43,169 nt of DNA from Candidatus Saccharimonadota bacterium (GTDB taxonomy: Bacteria; Patescibacteriota; Saccharimonadia; Saccharimonadales; SZUA-47): the NCBI GenBank assembly GCA_020428465.1, contig JAGQMY010000005.1, forward strand, positions 1 to 43,169, in the 5' to 3' direction. The notes beneath the pieces were generated by a model. The model was not told the DNA's origin. It saw only the letters and a list, made by a program, of their open reading frames with translations, and did no database searches. Position numbers and translations under genes: made by a program. Shown in pieces: positions 32,756 through 41,497 of this stretch. Positions within the stretch are counted from its first letter, which is position 1; each line of letters opens with the position of its first letter.

Positions 32756-34522
32756 ATGGCGACTGAATCAATTTCGAGTATATTTAACAAATGGTATAAC
32801 GGGGTTAATAAAAGCACTGTAACTTCTATGCTTACTGATCTTAAGAACAGCCTTAGTGCACCAGGTATAACTGCTAGTCAAGCAACATCTTTAATAAATA
32901 CATATAATACTTGGGCAAAATCAAATATGGGAACTCGGGGAGGTCCAGCACAAGTTCCCGCAAGCGTTATAGTAACGATTAATAATCCACCGACAATCGC
33001 ACAGACTTCAGAAACGCCAGAACCAGACGTGGGAGATACAGGACCGAGAACTGGTGGTGATACTCCACCACCTCCACCATCTCCACCACCCCATGTAGAA
33101 CCAGACGTGGGGGATACAGGATCGAGGGATACAGTTTATTCAAAGCAAGATCTGAAAAATATCGTTTCATTGTATGATGATCCTAGATTCGACGACGACG
33201 AAAGAAAAGAGCTGATTGCAAACATCGAAAACAATAGCATTACTACGCCGACGCAAGTAATTAATTATGCAAACTACTACATATCACATGACTCAACAGG
33301 CCATGGCGGAGGCCCAGGAGGCGGTGACCACAACCCACCCGTATATAGACCCCCAGTCGACACGCGTTCAACTGAGCAAAAACAAGCAGATTTTTACAAA
33401 GCAGCACAATCAGCATCAGACAATGCGGCCCTAGGGGATTCAACACAACTTCGTAATTTCGATAAGTTTTTCCATATAGATCGCCCAGAGAATGAATACT
33501 CTGCAAACTTCCAAAAGGCTGCTATGGGTTTCAGCGAAGGAGCATATCTCAAAGCTAACCCAGATGTAGCTCAAGCAGTGGCTGATGGCACAATAGAATC
33601 CGGTCTAGCGCACTACATAAGTTCAGGTCGGACTGAAGGTAGAAATGGTAACTTCACGCCAGAAGGTTTCAACGAGGAAGCATACCTTGCAGCGAATCCA
33701 GATGTAGCTGCAGCTGTAACCGATGGACAATTTGCTTCAGGACTTGATCATTATCTACAGTTTGGTTGGAATGTACCAGAAAGAAATAATACCTGGCTGG
33801 AAGGCACTTTCAGTCCTGATGAAGCAGGTGTTGTTGCGGTAGCGGGTAGTTCTGGTTCGGGTGATATAAGTGGCGACGGATCTGATGCAGCTGACGATAC
33901 AACCATCAGGGATGCAAAAAAGCGAGAAGAAACTCCATTATCAGGATCACAAACTTCATCGGATAGTACTGACACGGCCATTTTCGCAGGCGGATCTGCA
34001 ACTTTCGACGAAAATACCGGACAAGAAAGTGAAACTACACCTAACGACGGTGGTGATGCTAGTCAGAAAAGCTCATTCGTTCGTAATGATGAAGACTCAG
34101 GGTTTGCATATCCTTGGTCGGCTGCTCAAAGCACAGGGTCATCTGATATCAAGGGTACGATTGCAAAAGCTGTTGCGTTTCTTAACGATAACGACGGAAA
34201 AGATTACATATACGATGATGTAAAAGGCACGATTATTTCAAAATCTACTGGCTCATTCATGTCTAGAAAAGATACCCAAGCTCTAAACCATGTAATAGTT
34301 GACTATTACAAACAAGATTTCAAGCTTCCTGGTGGTAATAACTTATCATCAAGTGGCGGTGGAATTGAGTCTGGATCGACACAATTCTACACTCCAAACG
34401 GTGTTGGAGCTGCTAAAATCGACAGCAACAATAATGGACTTCCAACAGTAGGCGACGGCGCGGGCGTTATAGCTGGAGCCGCTCCTGTTAGAACTGATGG
34501 TGGAACAGTACCACTTCCTTAG
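32756..34522 (+). CDS. Large repeat protein with two YL-x-NPDV modules, no signal peptide
   Basis: 588 residues starting ATG 32756 after AAGGAA. There is no signal peptide or membrane segment. An N-terminal helical part (1-60) is followed by Pro-rich linkers in which EPDVGDTG occurs twice (89-96 and 115-122), flanking a poly-Pro run. Two copies of a 38-residue module follow (259-296 and 305-343; GFSEGAYLKANPDVAQAVAD and GFNEEAYLAANPDVAAAVTD). This module is known from secreted repeat and RTX-associated proteins of Proteobacteria. The rest is Ser/Gly/Asp-rich and acidic. The likely role is extracellular or surface display. Export route unclear; an ABC exporter gene lies convergently 17 bases away. 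Confidence 0.72.
   Translation: MATESISSIFNKWYNGVNKSTVTSMLTDLKNSLSAPGITASQATSLINTYNTWAKSNMGTRGGPAQVPASVIVTINNPPTIAQTSETPEPDVGDTGPRTGGDTPPPPPSPPPHVEPDVGDTGSRDTVYSKQDLKNIVSLYDDPRFDDDERKELIANIENNSITTPTQVINYANYYISHDSTGHGGGPGGGDHNPPVYRPPVDTRSTEQKQADFYKAAQSASDNAALGDSTQLRNFDKFFHIDRPENEYSANFQKAAMGFSEGAYLKANPDVAQAVADGTIESGLAHYISSGRTEGRNGNFTPEGFNEEAYLAANPDVAAAVTDGQFASGLDHYLQFGWNVPERNNTWLEGTFSPDEAGVVAVAGSSGSGDISGDGSDAADDTTIRDAKKREETPLSGSQTSSDSTDTAIFAGGSATFDENTGQESETTPNDGGDASQKSSFVRNDEDSGFAYPWSAAQSTGSSDIKGTIAKAVAFLNDNDGKDYIYDDVKGTIISKSTGSFMSRKDTQALNHVIVDYYKQDFKLPGGNNLSSSGGGIESGSTQFYTPNGVGAAKIDSNNNGLPTVGDGAGVIAGAAPVRTDGGTVPLP
33020..33121 (+). repeat. Direct repeat of 24 bp inside the repeat-protein gene
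   Basis: Two copies (33020-33043 and 33098-33121) differing at one base, both encoding EPDVGDTG. They flank a CCA/CCT-rich stretch encoding poly-proline. Slippage or recombination could change the linker length. Confidence 0.7.
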
Positions 34523-34539
34523 GGATTTAGCTTGTGCTA

Positions 34540-36741
34540 TCAGTGTAGTTTTATTTCGACTTCTTCTTTGTCCTGAGGTGCTTCAGCTGTTGGCGCGACG
34601 ACTTCGCTGGCTTGTGATTGGTTCTGTGAAGTTTCATTATTAGCAGTGGGGTCCATATATACCTGTACAGTGGGCTGAGGTAGCTGTGTTTCTGTTGATG
34701 TTTCTGTTGCAACCGAATTAGTATTATTACCTGCGTTCATAACTTGCTCTTGATAGCTTCGGGTAAATTCTTCTATCCAAGCTTGATCTTCTTCGGTATC
34801 TTTGTGCTCTTCGGCTATTTCTTCCTGAGCATTCTTTTGTTCTATGCCCTCGAGTCTTGCTAAGTATGCTTCAAGACCACCGAGATTGCGCACATCGTCG
34901 AGCTTACCATTATCGAGAACATATATTATGTCCATTAGATCTAGCAATGGTTTTCGGTGAGTTACCATAACAACGGTTTTACCTTTTATCATCTGACTTA
35001 AAGAGTCTCGTATGTAGTTCTCACTCTTAACATCAAGCGCAGCTGTTGGTTCGTCCAGACAAAGTATCGGAGCGTCTTTGATTAATGCTCTACCGATCGA
35101 TACTCGTTGTCTTTGGCCTCCACTCAATGAGCCACCGTCTTCGCCGACAGGAGTTCGGAAGGCTAGGGGCATTTTCGAGACAAATTCAGTGATATTAGAT
35201 ACTTCGACAGCATGAGCTATTTCTTCGTTAGATACAAACCTGTCTATGTCACCCTCTACTAAGTTTTCGAAAATATTCTCGTTGAATAACTGCGGTGTTT
35301 GGCTAACCCATGCAATTTTCTTGCGAAGCTCGCGGAGCGAAACAGCTTGCGTATTGATACCGTCAATTGTTACGGCTCCATCCTGAGGCTCGATAAAGAG
35401 TGGAATTAGTTTGAGAATTGTACTTTTACCACCACCGGACGGTCCGATAATACCAATCTTTTGCCCAGCAGGAATTGTGAAGTTAATTCCATCGAGTACT
35501 TTTTGGTCTTTGTACGAATAATGAACGTTATGAAATTCAATTGTACCTTTAATTTCTTGGTTTATGTGATTATCCTGGCGCAAGTATTCGATACCTTGGT
35601 GATCCTGCATGACCTCGTAAATACGGCTCACATCCACAAGTTTCTGATTTCTAGAGGTAATTTGACCAATCATTTGTTCAACTGGTCCTATTAGATAGCC
35701 CATATATGTCATGAAAATGAGCAAATCACCAAAAGACAATTCTTGCTTTAGTGCGGCCGCGCCTCCAACCAACATTACTGATGAAGTCGCTAGGGTTACG
35801 AGGAATCCGTTGATGCCTTCCAGAAGCTCACCCCAAAGCATGTTTTTTGTTCTATAGAGTAGACTATTCCGCCATAATACATCGATTTTCTGAACCATTT
35901 TTTCTTCAAGTGTGAATGCTTGAACTGTTTCGGCGTTGTTAACTGATTCATTAATTTTGGCTGAAATTGCCGAAGCATTCTCTGTATATTTTCGAGCCCA
36001 AACTCCCATTTTCGGACCAATTATTTTAATTGTCACAAACAAAAGAGGTAGAAGCACAACAGATATTAGTGTCAGTGAAGGATTAATCAGGAACATTATT
36101 ATCAAAACGCCAAATATAACAAGCAACGACTGGATTATTACAGATGTAGTGCCTAAAACTAGCTCAGATAAACTATCTGTTACAACATTCTGCCTATAGA
36201 CATAGTCTCCTTTGGCGAGTCTTTCCTGATGAAAAAGTGGCAAATGAAGTATATGACGTAATGATTCTTCTTTAATACTGCGATTTAGTCCAAATCCAAT
36301 CTGGAGTATGAAATAATTTCGGAAAACTCCAAATATTTTACCGAATATGAATAAGCTAATGGTCATTAGTGATGTTATGGCTAGAAGCGTAACTGTATGG
36401 GTGTATGGTGCTAGGGGGCCCCAGGCTGGATGCGTACCAAACACTGAGTCAGCCATAATTTTAACCGGCCATGGCTTAAGCAACGCTATACCGGTATCGA
36501 AAAGATTAAGACCAACCACGACCGCTATCGATGGTCGAGCCATACGATAGTATTTGCTAAGCCACTGTTTAAATGCCGCATTTGCACCAGCCTGTTTAGC
36601 CGCTGCGTTCAAAAATTGTTCGACAGCGGGATCTACTAAATCTTTTGGCCAGCCTGCACTAATAAGTTTGCCATTCAATAAGTGTGACGGCGTGCCTTTT
36701 TTAATTTCAGCAGCTATCGCTGAGTAAAGCTTCTCTTCCAT
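34540..36741 (-). CDS. ABC transporter, fused membrane and ATPase domains (exporter type)
   Basis: 733 residues, a half-transporter likely to act as a dimer. The N-terminus (1-50, AIAAEIKKGTPSHLLNGKLISAGWPKDLVDPAV) is a small helical module before the membrane domain of six helices (about 70-350). The ATPase has GPSGGGKST (Walker A), LSGGQRQRVSIGRAL (signature), ILCLDEPTAALD (Walker B) and the switch His in MVTHRKPL. The last 95 residues form an acidic, Gln/Glu-rich tail without structure. Closest types are MsbA/lipid-A-like or multidrug exporters and HlyB-like peptide exporters without peptidase domain. The substrate is unknown. It faces the repeat-protein gene tail to tail. Confidence 0.88.
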   Translation of the reverse strand: MEEKLYSAIAAEIKKGTPSHLLNGKLISAGWPKDLVDPAVEQFLNAAAKQAGANAAFKQWLSKYYRMARPSIAVVVGLNLFDTGIALLKPWPVKIMADSVFGTHPAWGPLAPYTHTVTLLAITSLMTISLFIFGKIFGVFRNYFILQIGFGLNRSIKEESLRHILHLPLFHQERLAKGDYVYRQNVVTDSLSELVLGTTSVIIQSLLVIFGVLIIMFLINPSLTLISVVLLPLLFVTIKIIGPKMGVWARKYTENASAISAKINESVNNAETVQAFTLEEKMVQKIDVLWRNSLLYRTKNMLWGELLEGINGFLVTLATSSVMLVGGAAALKQELSFGDLLIFMTYMGYLIGPVEQMIGQITSRNQKLVDVSRIYEVMQDHQGIEYLRQDNHINQEIKGTIEFHNVHYSYKDQKVLDGINFTIPAGQKIGIIGPSGGGKSTILKLIPLFIEPQDGAVTIDGINTQAVSLRELRKKIAWVSQTPQLFNENIFENLVEGDIDRFVSNEEIAHAVEVSNITEFVSKMPLAFRTPVGEDGGSLSGGQRQRVSIGRALIKDAPILCLDEPTAALDVKSENYIRDSLSQMIKGKTVVMVTHRKPLLDLMDIIYVLDNGKLDDVRNLGGLEAYLARLEGIEQKNAQEEIAEEHKDTEEDQAWIEEFTRSYQEQVMNAGNNTNSVATETSTETQLPQPTVQVYMDPTANNETSQNQSQASEVVAPTAEAPQDKEEVEIKLH

Positions 36742-36803
36742 AAGTGTTTGATATAAGCATAAACGGATATGACCAATTAGGCAACATTTAACTATACTTC
36801 TTT

Positions 36804-36812
36804 TGCTATAAT
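36804..36812 (+). promoter_or_regulatory. Extended -10 promoter of ftsEX
   Basis: TGCTATAAT (TG 36804-36805, TATAAT 36807-36812), 3 nt before ATG 36816 and 9 nt before ATG 36822. The predicted start of RNA falls between them, which favours 36822 as the true start codon. Confidence 0.5.
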
Positions 36813-36815
36813 TAC

Positions 36816-37502
36816 ATGAGAATGATTCTTCTAGACCGCGTTACCAAAACCTATAACAGCAAAGGCCAAGCTTTAGAGCGTATTAATTTACACGTAGAAG
36901 ATAAAGAATTTGTTGTGATTGTAGGGCCAAGTGGCGCAGGGAAGTCGACGTTATTAAAACTGCTTACTAGAGAAGAGAAGCCGACCAGTGGCAAGATAAT
37001 TGTAGGCGGGATAGATTATGAACGACTTCGCGATAAAGACGTGCCATTCTTGAGGCGTAAAATTGGCGTTGTGTTCCAAGACTTTAAACTGCTAAGTAAC
37101 CGAACAGTATTCGAAAATGTAGCTTTTGCTCTAGAGATCGTAGGCATGGGAAATAAAGAAATACGACATACAGTTCCGAAAGTTCTCGACATTGTTGGGC
37201 TGAAAGGTAAAGGTGAAAGTTATCCATCGGAGCTTTCTGGTGGTGAGCGCCAACGAGTAGCGATCGCACGGGCAATTGTACGCCAGCCAAAAATTCTAAT
37301 CGCTGATGAGCCAACAGGGAACCTTGACCCAAAACATGCTTGGGATGTTATCAGGGTTTTAGAGAAGATAAATCGATATGGAACTACCGTACTTCTCACC
37401 ACTCACAACAAAGAAATAGTTGATAAGCTGAAACGGCGAGTCGTCACGATTAAAGATGGCAAAATTGTGGAAGATAAAGCCAGGGCGGAGTATCGGGTAT
37501 GA
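36816..37502 (+). CDS. ftsE: Cell division ATP-binding protein FtsE
   Basis: 228 residues from ATG 36816, or 226 from ATG 36822 (MILLDRVTKTY), which fits the usual FtsE N-terminus and the promoter better. It has GPSGAGKST (Walker A), VVFQDFKLL (the Q-loop form typical of FtsE), LSGGERQRVAIARAI and ILIADEPTGNLDP. With FtsX it forms a type VII ABC system that does not transport but transmits force to extracellular peptidoglycan hydrolases at division. It overlaps ftsX by 4 bases. Confidence 0.96.
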   Translation: MRMILLDRVTKTYNSKGQALERINLHVEDKEFVVIVGPSGAGKSTLLKLLTREEKPTSGKIIVGGIDYERLRDKDVPFLRRKIGVVFQDFKLLSNRTVFENVAFALEIVGMGNKEIRHTVPKVLDIVGLKGKGESYPSELSGGERQRVAIARAIVRQPKILIADEPTGNLDPKHAWDVIRVLEKINRYGTTVLLTTHNKEIVDKLKRRVVTIKDGKIVEDKARAEYRV

Positions 37503-38440
37503 AAGGAAGAAGATGGCATATAATTGTCAGAATACTGAAATCAGGCTTTGTTAATCTTTTTCGTAACGCCTGGTTAACCATAGCGGCAACTGCTGTGATG
37601 GTTGTAGCACTGACAATTATTTCTATAGCAGTTGTTTTAAACGTAACTGCCAATAACGCGATAAACGTACTCGCTAAGAACTTGAAGGCTTCTGTATATT
37701 TGCACTCCGGTTTGTCGGATCCGCAGAAAAACAGTGTAAAAGCAGCGATATCTTCACTAGATTTTGTCGACTCAGTCGAGCTCATTACTCAGAACCAAGC
37801 TAAAGAAGACCTAGCTGGAGATTATCAGAACAACAACGATATTCTCCAGGCCTTAGAGCTGGCCGGAGATGATGTACTGCCTGAAAGTTTCAAAGTCAGC
37901 GTCACTGATCTAAAACGAATGCCAGAGATAAAAACATTACTCGAACAGGATCAGTATAAAAATCTAGTCGATTCAGTATCTTTAGGACAGACAGATGCTC
38001 AAGCTACAATTGATAAGGCTGCTGGCGCGCAAAGATTCATAAATATCGGCAGTATTATTTCGGCAACTTTTCTATCAGCTATATCGATAATGATTATCTT
38101 CAATACAATTAGAATGGCAATTTATACTAGACGCGAAGAGATTCGTATCATGAAATTAATTGGTGCAACCCCTGATTATATAAGGGGACCATTTTTGGTA
38201 GAAGCATCTTTATACGGTATTTTTGCTGGTGTAATAGCTTACGGTGTTGTTTACTCGCTAGTTTATACGCTAGGAATAAAAGTCTCAGATCAACCAGAAT
38301 TTTCACAGACATATAACTTTTTTATGAACCCAGGAGTAATGATAGGAATGTTCTTATCTATACTACTTATCGGTATGTTGATCGGTGTTATATCTAGTAT
38401 GCTCGCTATGGAGAAACATCTAAAGCTCAAACACTGGTAA
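37499..38440 (+). CDS. ftsX: Cell division protein FtsX
   Basis: 313 residues with four membrane segments (about 25-48, 183-205, 235-258, 277-300). A large extracellular loop follows the first (about 50-180, with SVYLHSGLSDPQKNSVKAAISSL and EDLAGDYQNNNDILQAL), which in other species binds the hydrolase partner. The region EEIRIMKLIGATPDYIRGPFLVEASLYGI is the coupling segment. Start overlaps ftsE by 4 bases. A coiled-coil CHAP hydrolase, the expected partner, is encoded 61 bases downstream. Confidence 0.95.
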   Translation: MKGRRWHIIVRILKSGFVNLFRNAWLTIAATAVMVVALTIISIAVVLNVTANNAINVLAKNLKASVYLHSGLSDPQKNSVKAAISSLDFVDSVELITQNQAKEDLAGDYQNNNDILQALELAGDDVLPESFKVSVTDLKRMPEIKTLLEQDQYKNLVDSVSLGQTDAQATIDKAAGAQRFINIGSIISATFLSAISIMIIFNTIRMAIYTRREEIRIMKLIGATPDYIRGPFLVEASLYGIFAGVIAYGVVYSLVYTLGIKVSDQPEFSQTYNFFMNPGVMIGMFLSILLIGMLIGVISSMLAMEKHLKLKHW

Positions 38441-38486
38441 TTAGTAATAAGTTACGTTAATTCATATCTTAAAAATTGACTAAAAA

Positions 38487-38495
38487 TGCTATAAT
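38487..38495 (+). promoter_or_regulatory. Extended -10 promoter, leaderless type
   Basis: TGCTATAAT (TG 38487-38488, TATAAT 38490-38495), ending 6 nt before ATG 38502. Confidence 0.55.
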
Positions 38496-38501
38496 ATTCT
38501 T

Positions 38502-39629
38502 ATGGTTTCTAAAACACACATTTCTGTTAAAAGATTACTGATTACGCTAGGAATAAGTAGCGTTTTTGTAATGGCGCAGTATTTTAGGATACCGGTAGTT
38601 AACTCTCTAAGTTCTAATGAGCTTAGAGCACAATCAAACGATCTGCAGTCGCAAATTGATGCGAATAAAGCCAGAGCAGCCCAGCTAGCAAGTGAAGCAA
38701 GCTCACTCCGTCGAACTATAGAAAATCTTGACATTGAAATCGACAGTCAAGAAAAGCAAATTCAGATTCTACAAAATAAAATCGATGACCTAAATAATCA
38801 GCTTCAAAAAGCAAATGAAGAACTAGAGCGACAGAAGGGACTACTCAAGGCAGCCTTGAGAGCTTTATATCAAAAGCAGGGAGCATCAACAGTTGAAATG
38901 TTGGTCGCAAGCGATAGTTTCTCGGATTTTATAAACGAACAAGAATATTTACAGCGTTTACAGGCAGCGATTAAGACTTCTACTGAACAAGTTATTGAAC
39001 TCAAAAACCAAATTGAAACTCAGAAACAAGAACAAGAGGCGCTCAAAACTGAGCGTAAGCAAGAGTTGGACAGGCTAGAGACTACTAAATCCGATAGGGC
39101 CGATTTACTCGCTAAGACCGAGGGACAAGAGTCGGCATATCGAAATATGGTAGACCAACTTGTTGCTGAACAAGCCGAGGTTAACAGACAGCTGTTCCTA
39201 GCGATTCAGCTAGAGTCAGGTGATGGATCGAATGGTGGATACCCATACGCAAACTGGCCATTTAGCATGGACACTCCTGGATGTCCTGCCGGCGATGGAC
39301 CAGATAGGTGGGGATACTGTACTCGTCAATGTGTATCTTATGCAGCCTGGGCTGTTGAACGATCTGGTAAAAAAGCGCCAATGTATTGGGGTAATGCGAA
39401 GAACTGGAAATGGCACGGAGAGGCCGAAGGTTACGCTGTTAATAAGACCCCTGAGGCAGGTGCAGTAGCTGTTTATACGAGTGGGTATTTTGGACATGTT
39501 CAGTTCGTCGAGGCAGTATATGGTAATGGAACCATGAGAATAAGCCAATATAATGCACAATTAACCGGTAAATACAGTGAAGCGACCGTTTCATCATCAC
39601 GCAGCGACCTTTGGTTTGTCCATTTCTAA
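38502..39629 (+). CDS. Coiled-coil CHAP-domain peptidoglycan hydrolase (PcsB/CwlO-like)
   Basis: 375 residues. An N-terminal hydrophobic signal/anchor (about 11-30, LLITLGISSVFVMAQYF) is followed by a long coiled coil (about 40-235) and a C-terminal CHAP domain (about 245-375). The catalytic pair is Cys277 (TRQCVSYAAW) and His332 (GHVQFVEAV). Enzymes of this design are held inactive by their coiled coil and switched on by FtsEX at the septum (known from Streptococcus PcsB). The position right after ftsX supports that role. Extra Cys in PGCPAGDGPDRWGYC may form a disulfide. Confidence 0.93.
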   Translation: MVSKTHISVKRLLITLGISSVFVMAQYFRIPVVNSLSSNELRAQSNDLQSQIDANKARAAQLASEASSLRRTIENLDIEIDSQEKQIQILQNKIDDLNNQLQKANEELERQKGLLKAALRALYQKQGASTVEMLVASDSFSDFINEQEYLQRLQAAIKTSTEQVIELKNQIETQKQEQEALKTERKQELDRLETTKSDRADLLAKTEGQESAYRNMVDQLVAEQAEVNRQLFLAIQLESGDGSNGGYPYANWPFSMDTPGCPAGDGPDRWGYCTRQCVSYAAWAVERSGKKAPMYWGNAKNWKWHGEAEGYAVNKTPEAGAVAVYTSGYFGHVQFVEAVYGNGTMRISQYNAQLTGKYSEATVSSSRSDLWFVHF

Positions 39630-39753
39630 AAATTGATTTTAATAAAAATGAAAAGTATTAATTAGCTGTATTAAGTTTTTAAGAAAAAATTCAGCTTTTT
39701 TAAGGTACAATTAACTTAAGTAGAATTAACTAACGAGAAAGCGGGTGAGGTAA

Positions 39754-40974
39754 GTGGAGCCTGAACAAATAAAAAAACCGAAACATAATATACTGAAATC
39801 AAATCTATTACGTAAGATAGCCACCGTGTTTATTGCAGTTACGCTTTTTGCTTTTGGATGGTTATTCGGTAACGGAAAAATTTCGTTGCATAGTTCAGGG
39901 ATAAAATCTCTAAACAGCGAACAGTCTAACACCCTCTCGACCGACGGATTGCAAGAAATTTATCAAGACTTATTAGAGAACTACGATGGCACAATAAAAC
40001 CTGAAGATTTGTTAGATGGTTTAAAGAAAGGTGCAGTAGCAGCAGTCGGTGATACATATACTGAGTACTTATCTGCTAAGGAAACAGAGCAATTTAACTC
40101 AGATTTAAATGGAACTTTTGATGGTATAGGTGCAGAGCTGGGTAAGCAAGACAGTTTTATAATAATAATCGCACCAATCAAAGGTACCCCTGCTGATAAA
40201 GCTGGGTTACAGCCGAAAGATGTCATTACTGAGATAGACAACGAACCGGCTACAGACATAACAGTAACAGAGGCGGTAAACCGAATTCGTGGCCCGAAGG
40301 GCAGTACGGTTACACTGAAAGTTATTCGGGACGGTCAGGAGCTGGAGGTACCGATAGTACGCGATACAATAGATATTCCAAGCGTTGAGTACAAAAATGA
40401 GAACGGTATAGGAACAATAACAATAAGTAGATTTTCATCTGATACAACCGAGTTGGTACAAAAAGCGGCAAATGAATTTAAAAAAGCCGGTGTAGATAAA
40501 GTGATTCTCGATTTACGCGGTAATCCTGGTGGGTTGTTAGATCAGTCTGTTGGTGTTTCCGGTGTTTGGTTGACTAAAGGATCAACTGTATTAGAAGAAA
40601 AACGTGGGGGCGAGACGGTTCAGACATTTAGAACTGTATCAGATCCTATACTCAACGGCGTCAAGACAGTCATTCTAATCAATGAGGGAAGCGCCAGCGC
40701 TAGTGAAATCGTATCAGGCGCGCTTAAAGATAATGGCGTTGCTACACTTATGGGTGTAAAAAGTTACGGTAAAGGTAGTGTTCAACAGTTGATAAGCTTA
40801 TCAGGTGGCGGCTCTCTAAAAGTTACAATTGCTCGTTGGTATACACCTAACGGCAAAAACATCGACAATGAAGGCATAGAACCAGATACAAAAGTTGAGC
40901 GAACACTGGATGATATAAAATCAGGCAACGACCCACAGTTAGACGCCGCCAAAACATACTTAAATAGTAATTAG
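39754..40974 (+). CDS. C-terminal processing peptidase CtpA (S41)
   Basis: 406 residues with GTG start at 39754; the nearest Shine-Dalgarno-like GGTGAGG is only 3 nt away, so the start is slightly uncertain. An N-terminal membrane anchor (about 21-41) is followed by a PDZ domain (about 115-210, GIGAELGKQD, ADKAGLQPKDVITEIDN) and the S41 protease domain. The catalytic dyad is Ser315 (GSASASE) and Lys340 (SYGKGSVQQ), exactly 25 residues apart as in E. coli Tsp. CtpA-type enzymes trim or degrade envelope proteins, often including peptidoglycan hydrolases. The neighbouring CHAP hydrolase is a plausible substrate (inference). Confidence 0.94.
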   Translation: MEPEQIKKPKHNILKSNLLRKIATVFIAVTLFAFGWLFGNGKISLHSSGIKSLNSEQSNTLSTDGLQEIYQDLLENYDGTIKPEDLLDGLKKGAVAAVGDTYTEYLSAKETEQFNSDLNGTFDGIGAELGKQDSFIIIIAPIKGTPADKAGLQPKDVITEIDNEPATDITVTEAVNRIRGPKGSTVTLKVIRDGQELEVPIVRDTIDIPSVEYKNENGIGTITISRFSSDTTELVQKAANEFKKAGVDKVILDLRGNPGGLLDQSVGVSGVWLTKGSTVLEEKRGGETVQTFRTVSDPILNGVKTVILINEGSASASEIVSGALKDNGVATLMGVKSYGKGSVQQLISLSGGGSLKVTIARWYTPNGKNIDNEGIEPDTKVERTLDDIKSGNDPQLDAAKTYLNSN

Positions 40975-40986
40975 CAATTTATAAAA

Positions 40987-41012
40987 AGCAAAAAGTAAAA
41001 TACATTTTTGCT
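40987..41012 (+). terminator. Weak AT-rich hairpin after ctpA
   Basis: AGCAAAAA (40987-40994) pairs with TTTTTGCT (41005-41012) around a 10-nt loop. It may be a weak terminator; its stem is almost all A:T. Confidence 0.35.
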
Positions 41013-41219
41013 ATTTATTAACGAATTTACTTATTTACTCTTGAACTAATAAATTGACGTATTAACTAATTATTTTCAGCATAAAGTAAGAATACTGATG
41101 CTTCACCCTCTGAAAAACTGATTTAAGCCAATCAGCCAGTACTGAATCAAGCGGCGAGCCAACCGAGCCAATTAAATAGAAAACAGCAAATTATGTATTT
41201 GCACCTTTTTCGGGGGTAT
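41013..41219. other. Gene-free stretch between ctpA and pyrG, left part
   Basis: No convincing reading frame, tRNA or promoter pattern is seen here. It is AT-rich with a G-run (CGGGGGTATGGGGG) at 41211-41224 that leads into the palindromic element. Confidence 0.5.
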
Positions 41220-41388
41220 GGGGGCATAAAGAATTTCGTTCCGATGATAATCGTTATGTCAAAATCACAAGATTAAAAGATGCATGAGGAGGAAGTCCGC
41301 CATCCGCCAACTGGCGGAGGCGGACGCCTTGCATCTGCCTTGTGATTATTGACAACGATTTCATAGTGAACGATAATTCACGACCCCC
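41220..41388. repeat. Rod-like 169-bp imperfect palindrome (REP/MITE-like element or structured RNA)
   Basis: The two halves pair in nested order: GGGGG (41220-41224) with CCCCC (41384-41388); GAATT (41231-41235) with AATTC (41375-41379); CGTTC (41237-41241) with GAACG (41368-41372); AATCGTT (41249-41255) with AACGATT (41354-41360); GTCAA (41258-41262) with TTGAC (41349-41353); AATCACAAG (41263-41271) with CTTGTGATT (41339-41347); AGATGCA (41278-41284) with TGCATCT (41330-41336). The tip is a GC-rich hairpin: GTCCGCC-a-TCCGCCA (41295-41309), loop AC, TGGCGGA-GGCGGAC (41312-41325). Base composition differs clearly from its AT-rich surroundings. A REP-type or miniature transposable element is most likely; a 6S-like rod RNA is an alternative. 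Confidence 0.7.
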
Positions 41389-41396
41389 TTGTTTTG

Positions 41397-41417
41397 GTAC
41401 TTTGTCGCACAAAGTAC
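41397..41417. repeat. Perfect 9-bp hairpin next to the palindromic element
   Basis: GTACTTTGT (41397-41405), loop CGC, ACAAAGTAC (41409-41417). No T-run follows, so it is not a standard terminator. It may belong to the same element. Confidence 0.6.
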
Positions 41418-41497
41418 ATAGACAAAGCTTTTGTTTTGCTTGCATTGTAGTTATCTGATACTATTTATTTCAGAGTTATTAAAGAGGTGTATAAGGT

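Noticed and set aside
33020-33121. Start of a tandem repeat array or CRISPR
   Set aside because: There are only two copies, both in frame, encoding a linker; this is a protein-level duplication.
41254-41445. A 63-codon minus-strand frame across the palindromic element
   Set aside because: It lies wholly within the inverted repeat and the hairpin, has no Shine-Dalgarno and no recognisable protein features. It is a by-product of the palindrome.
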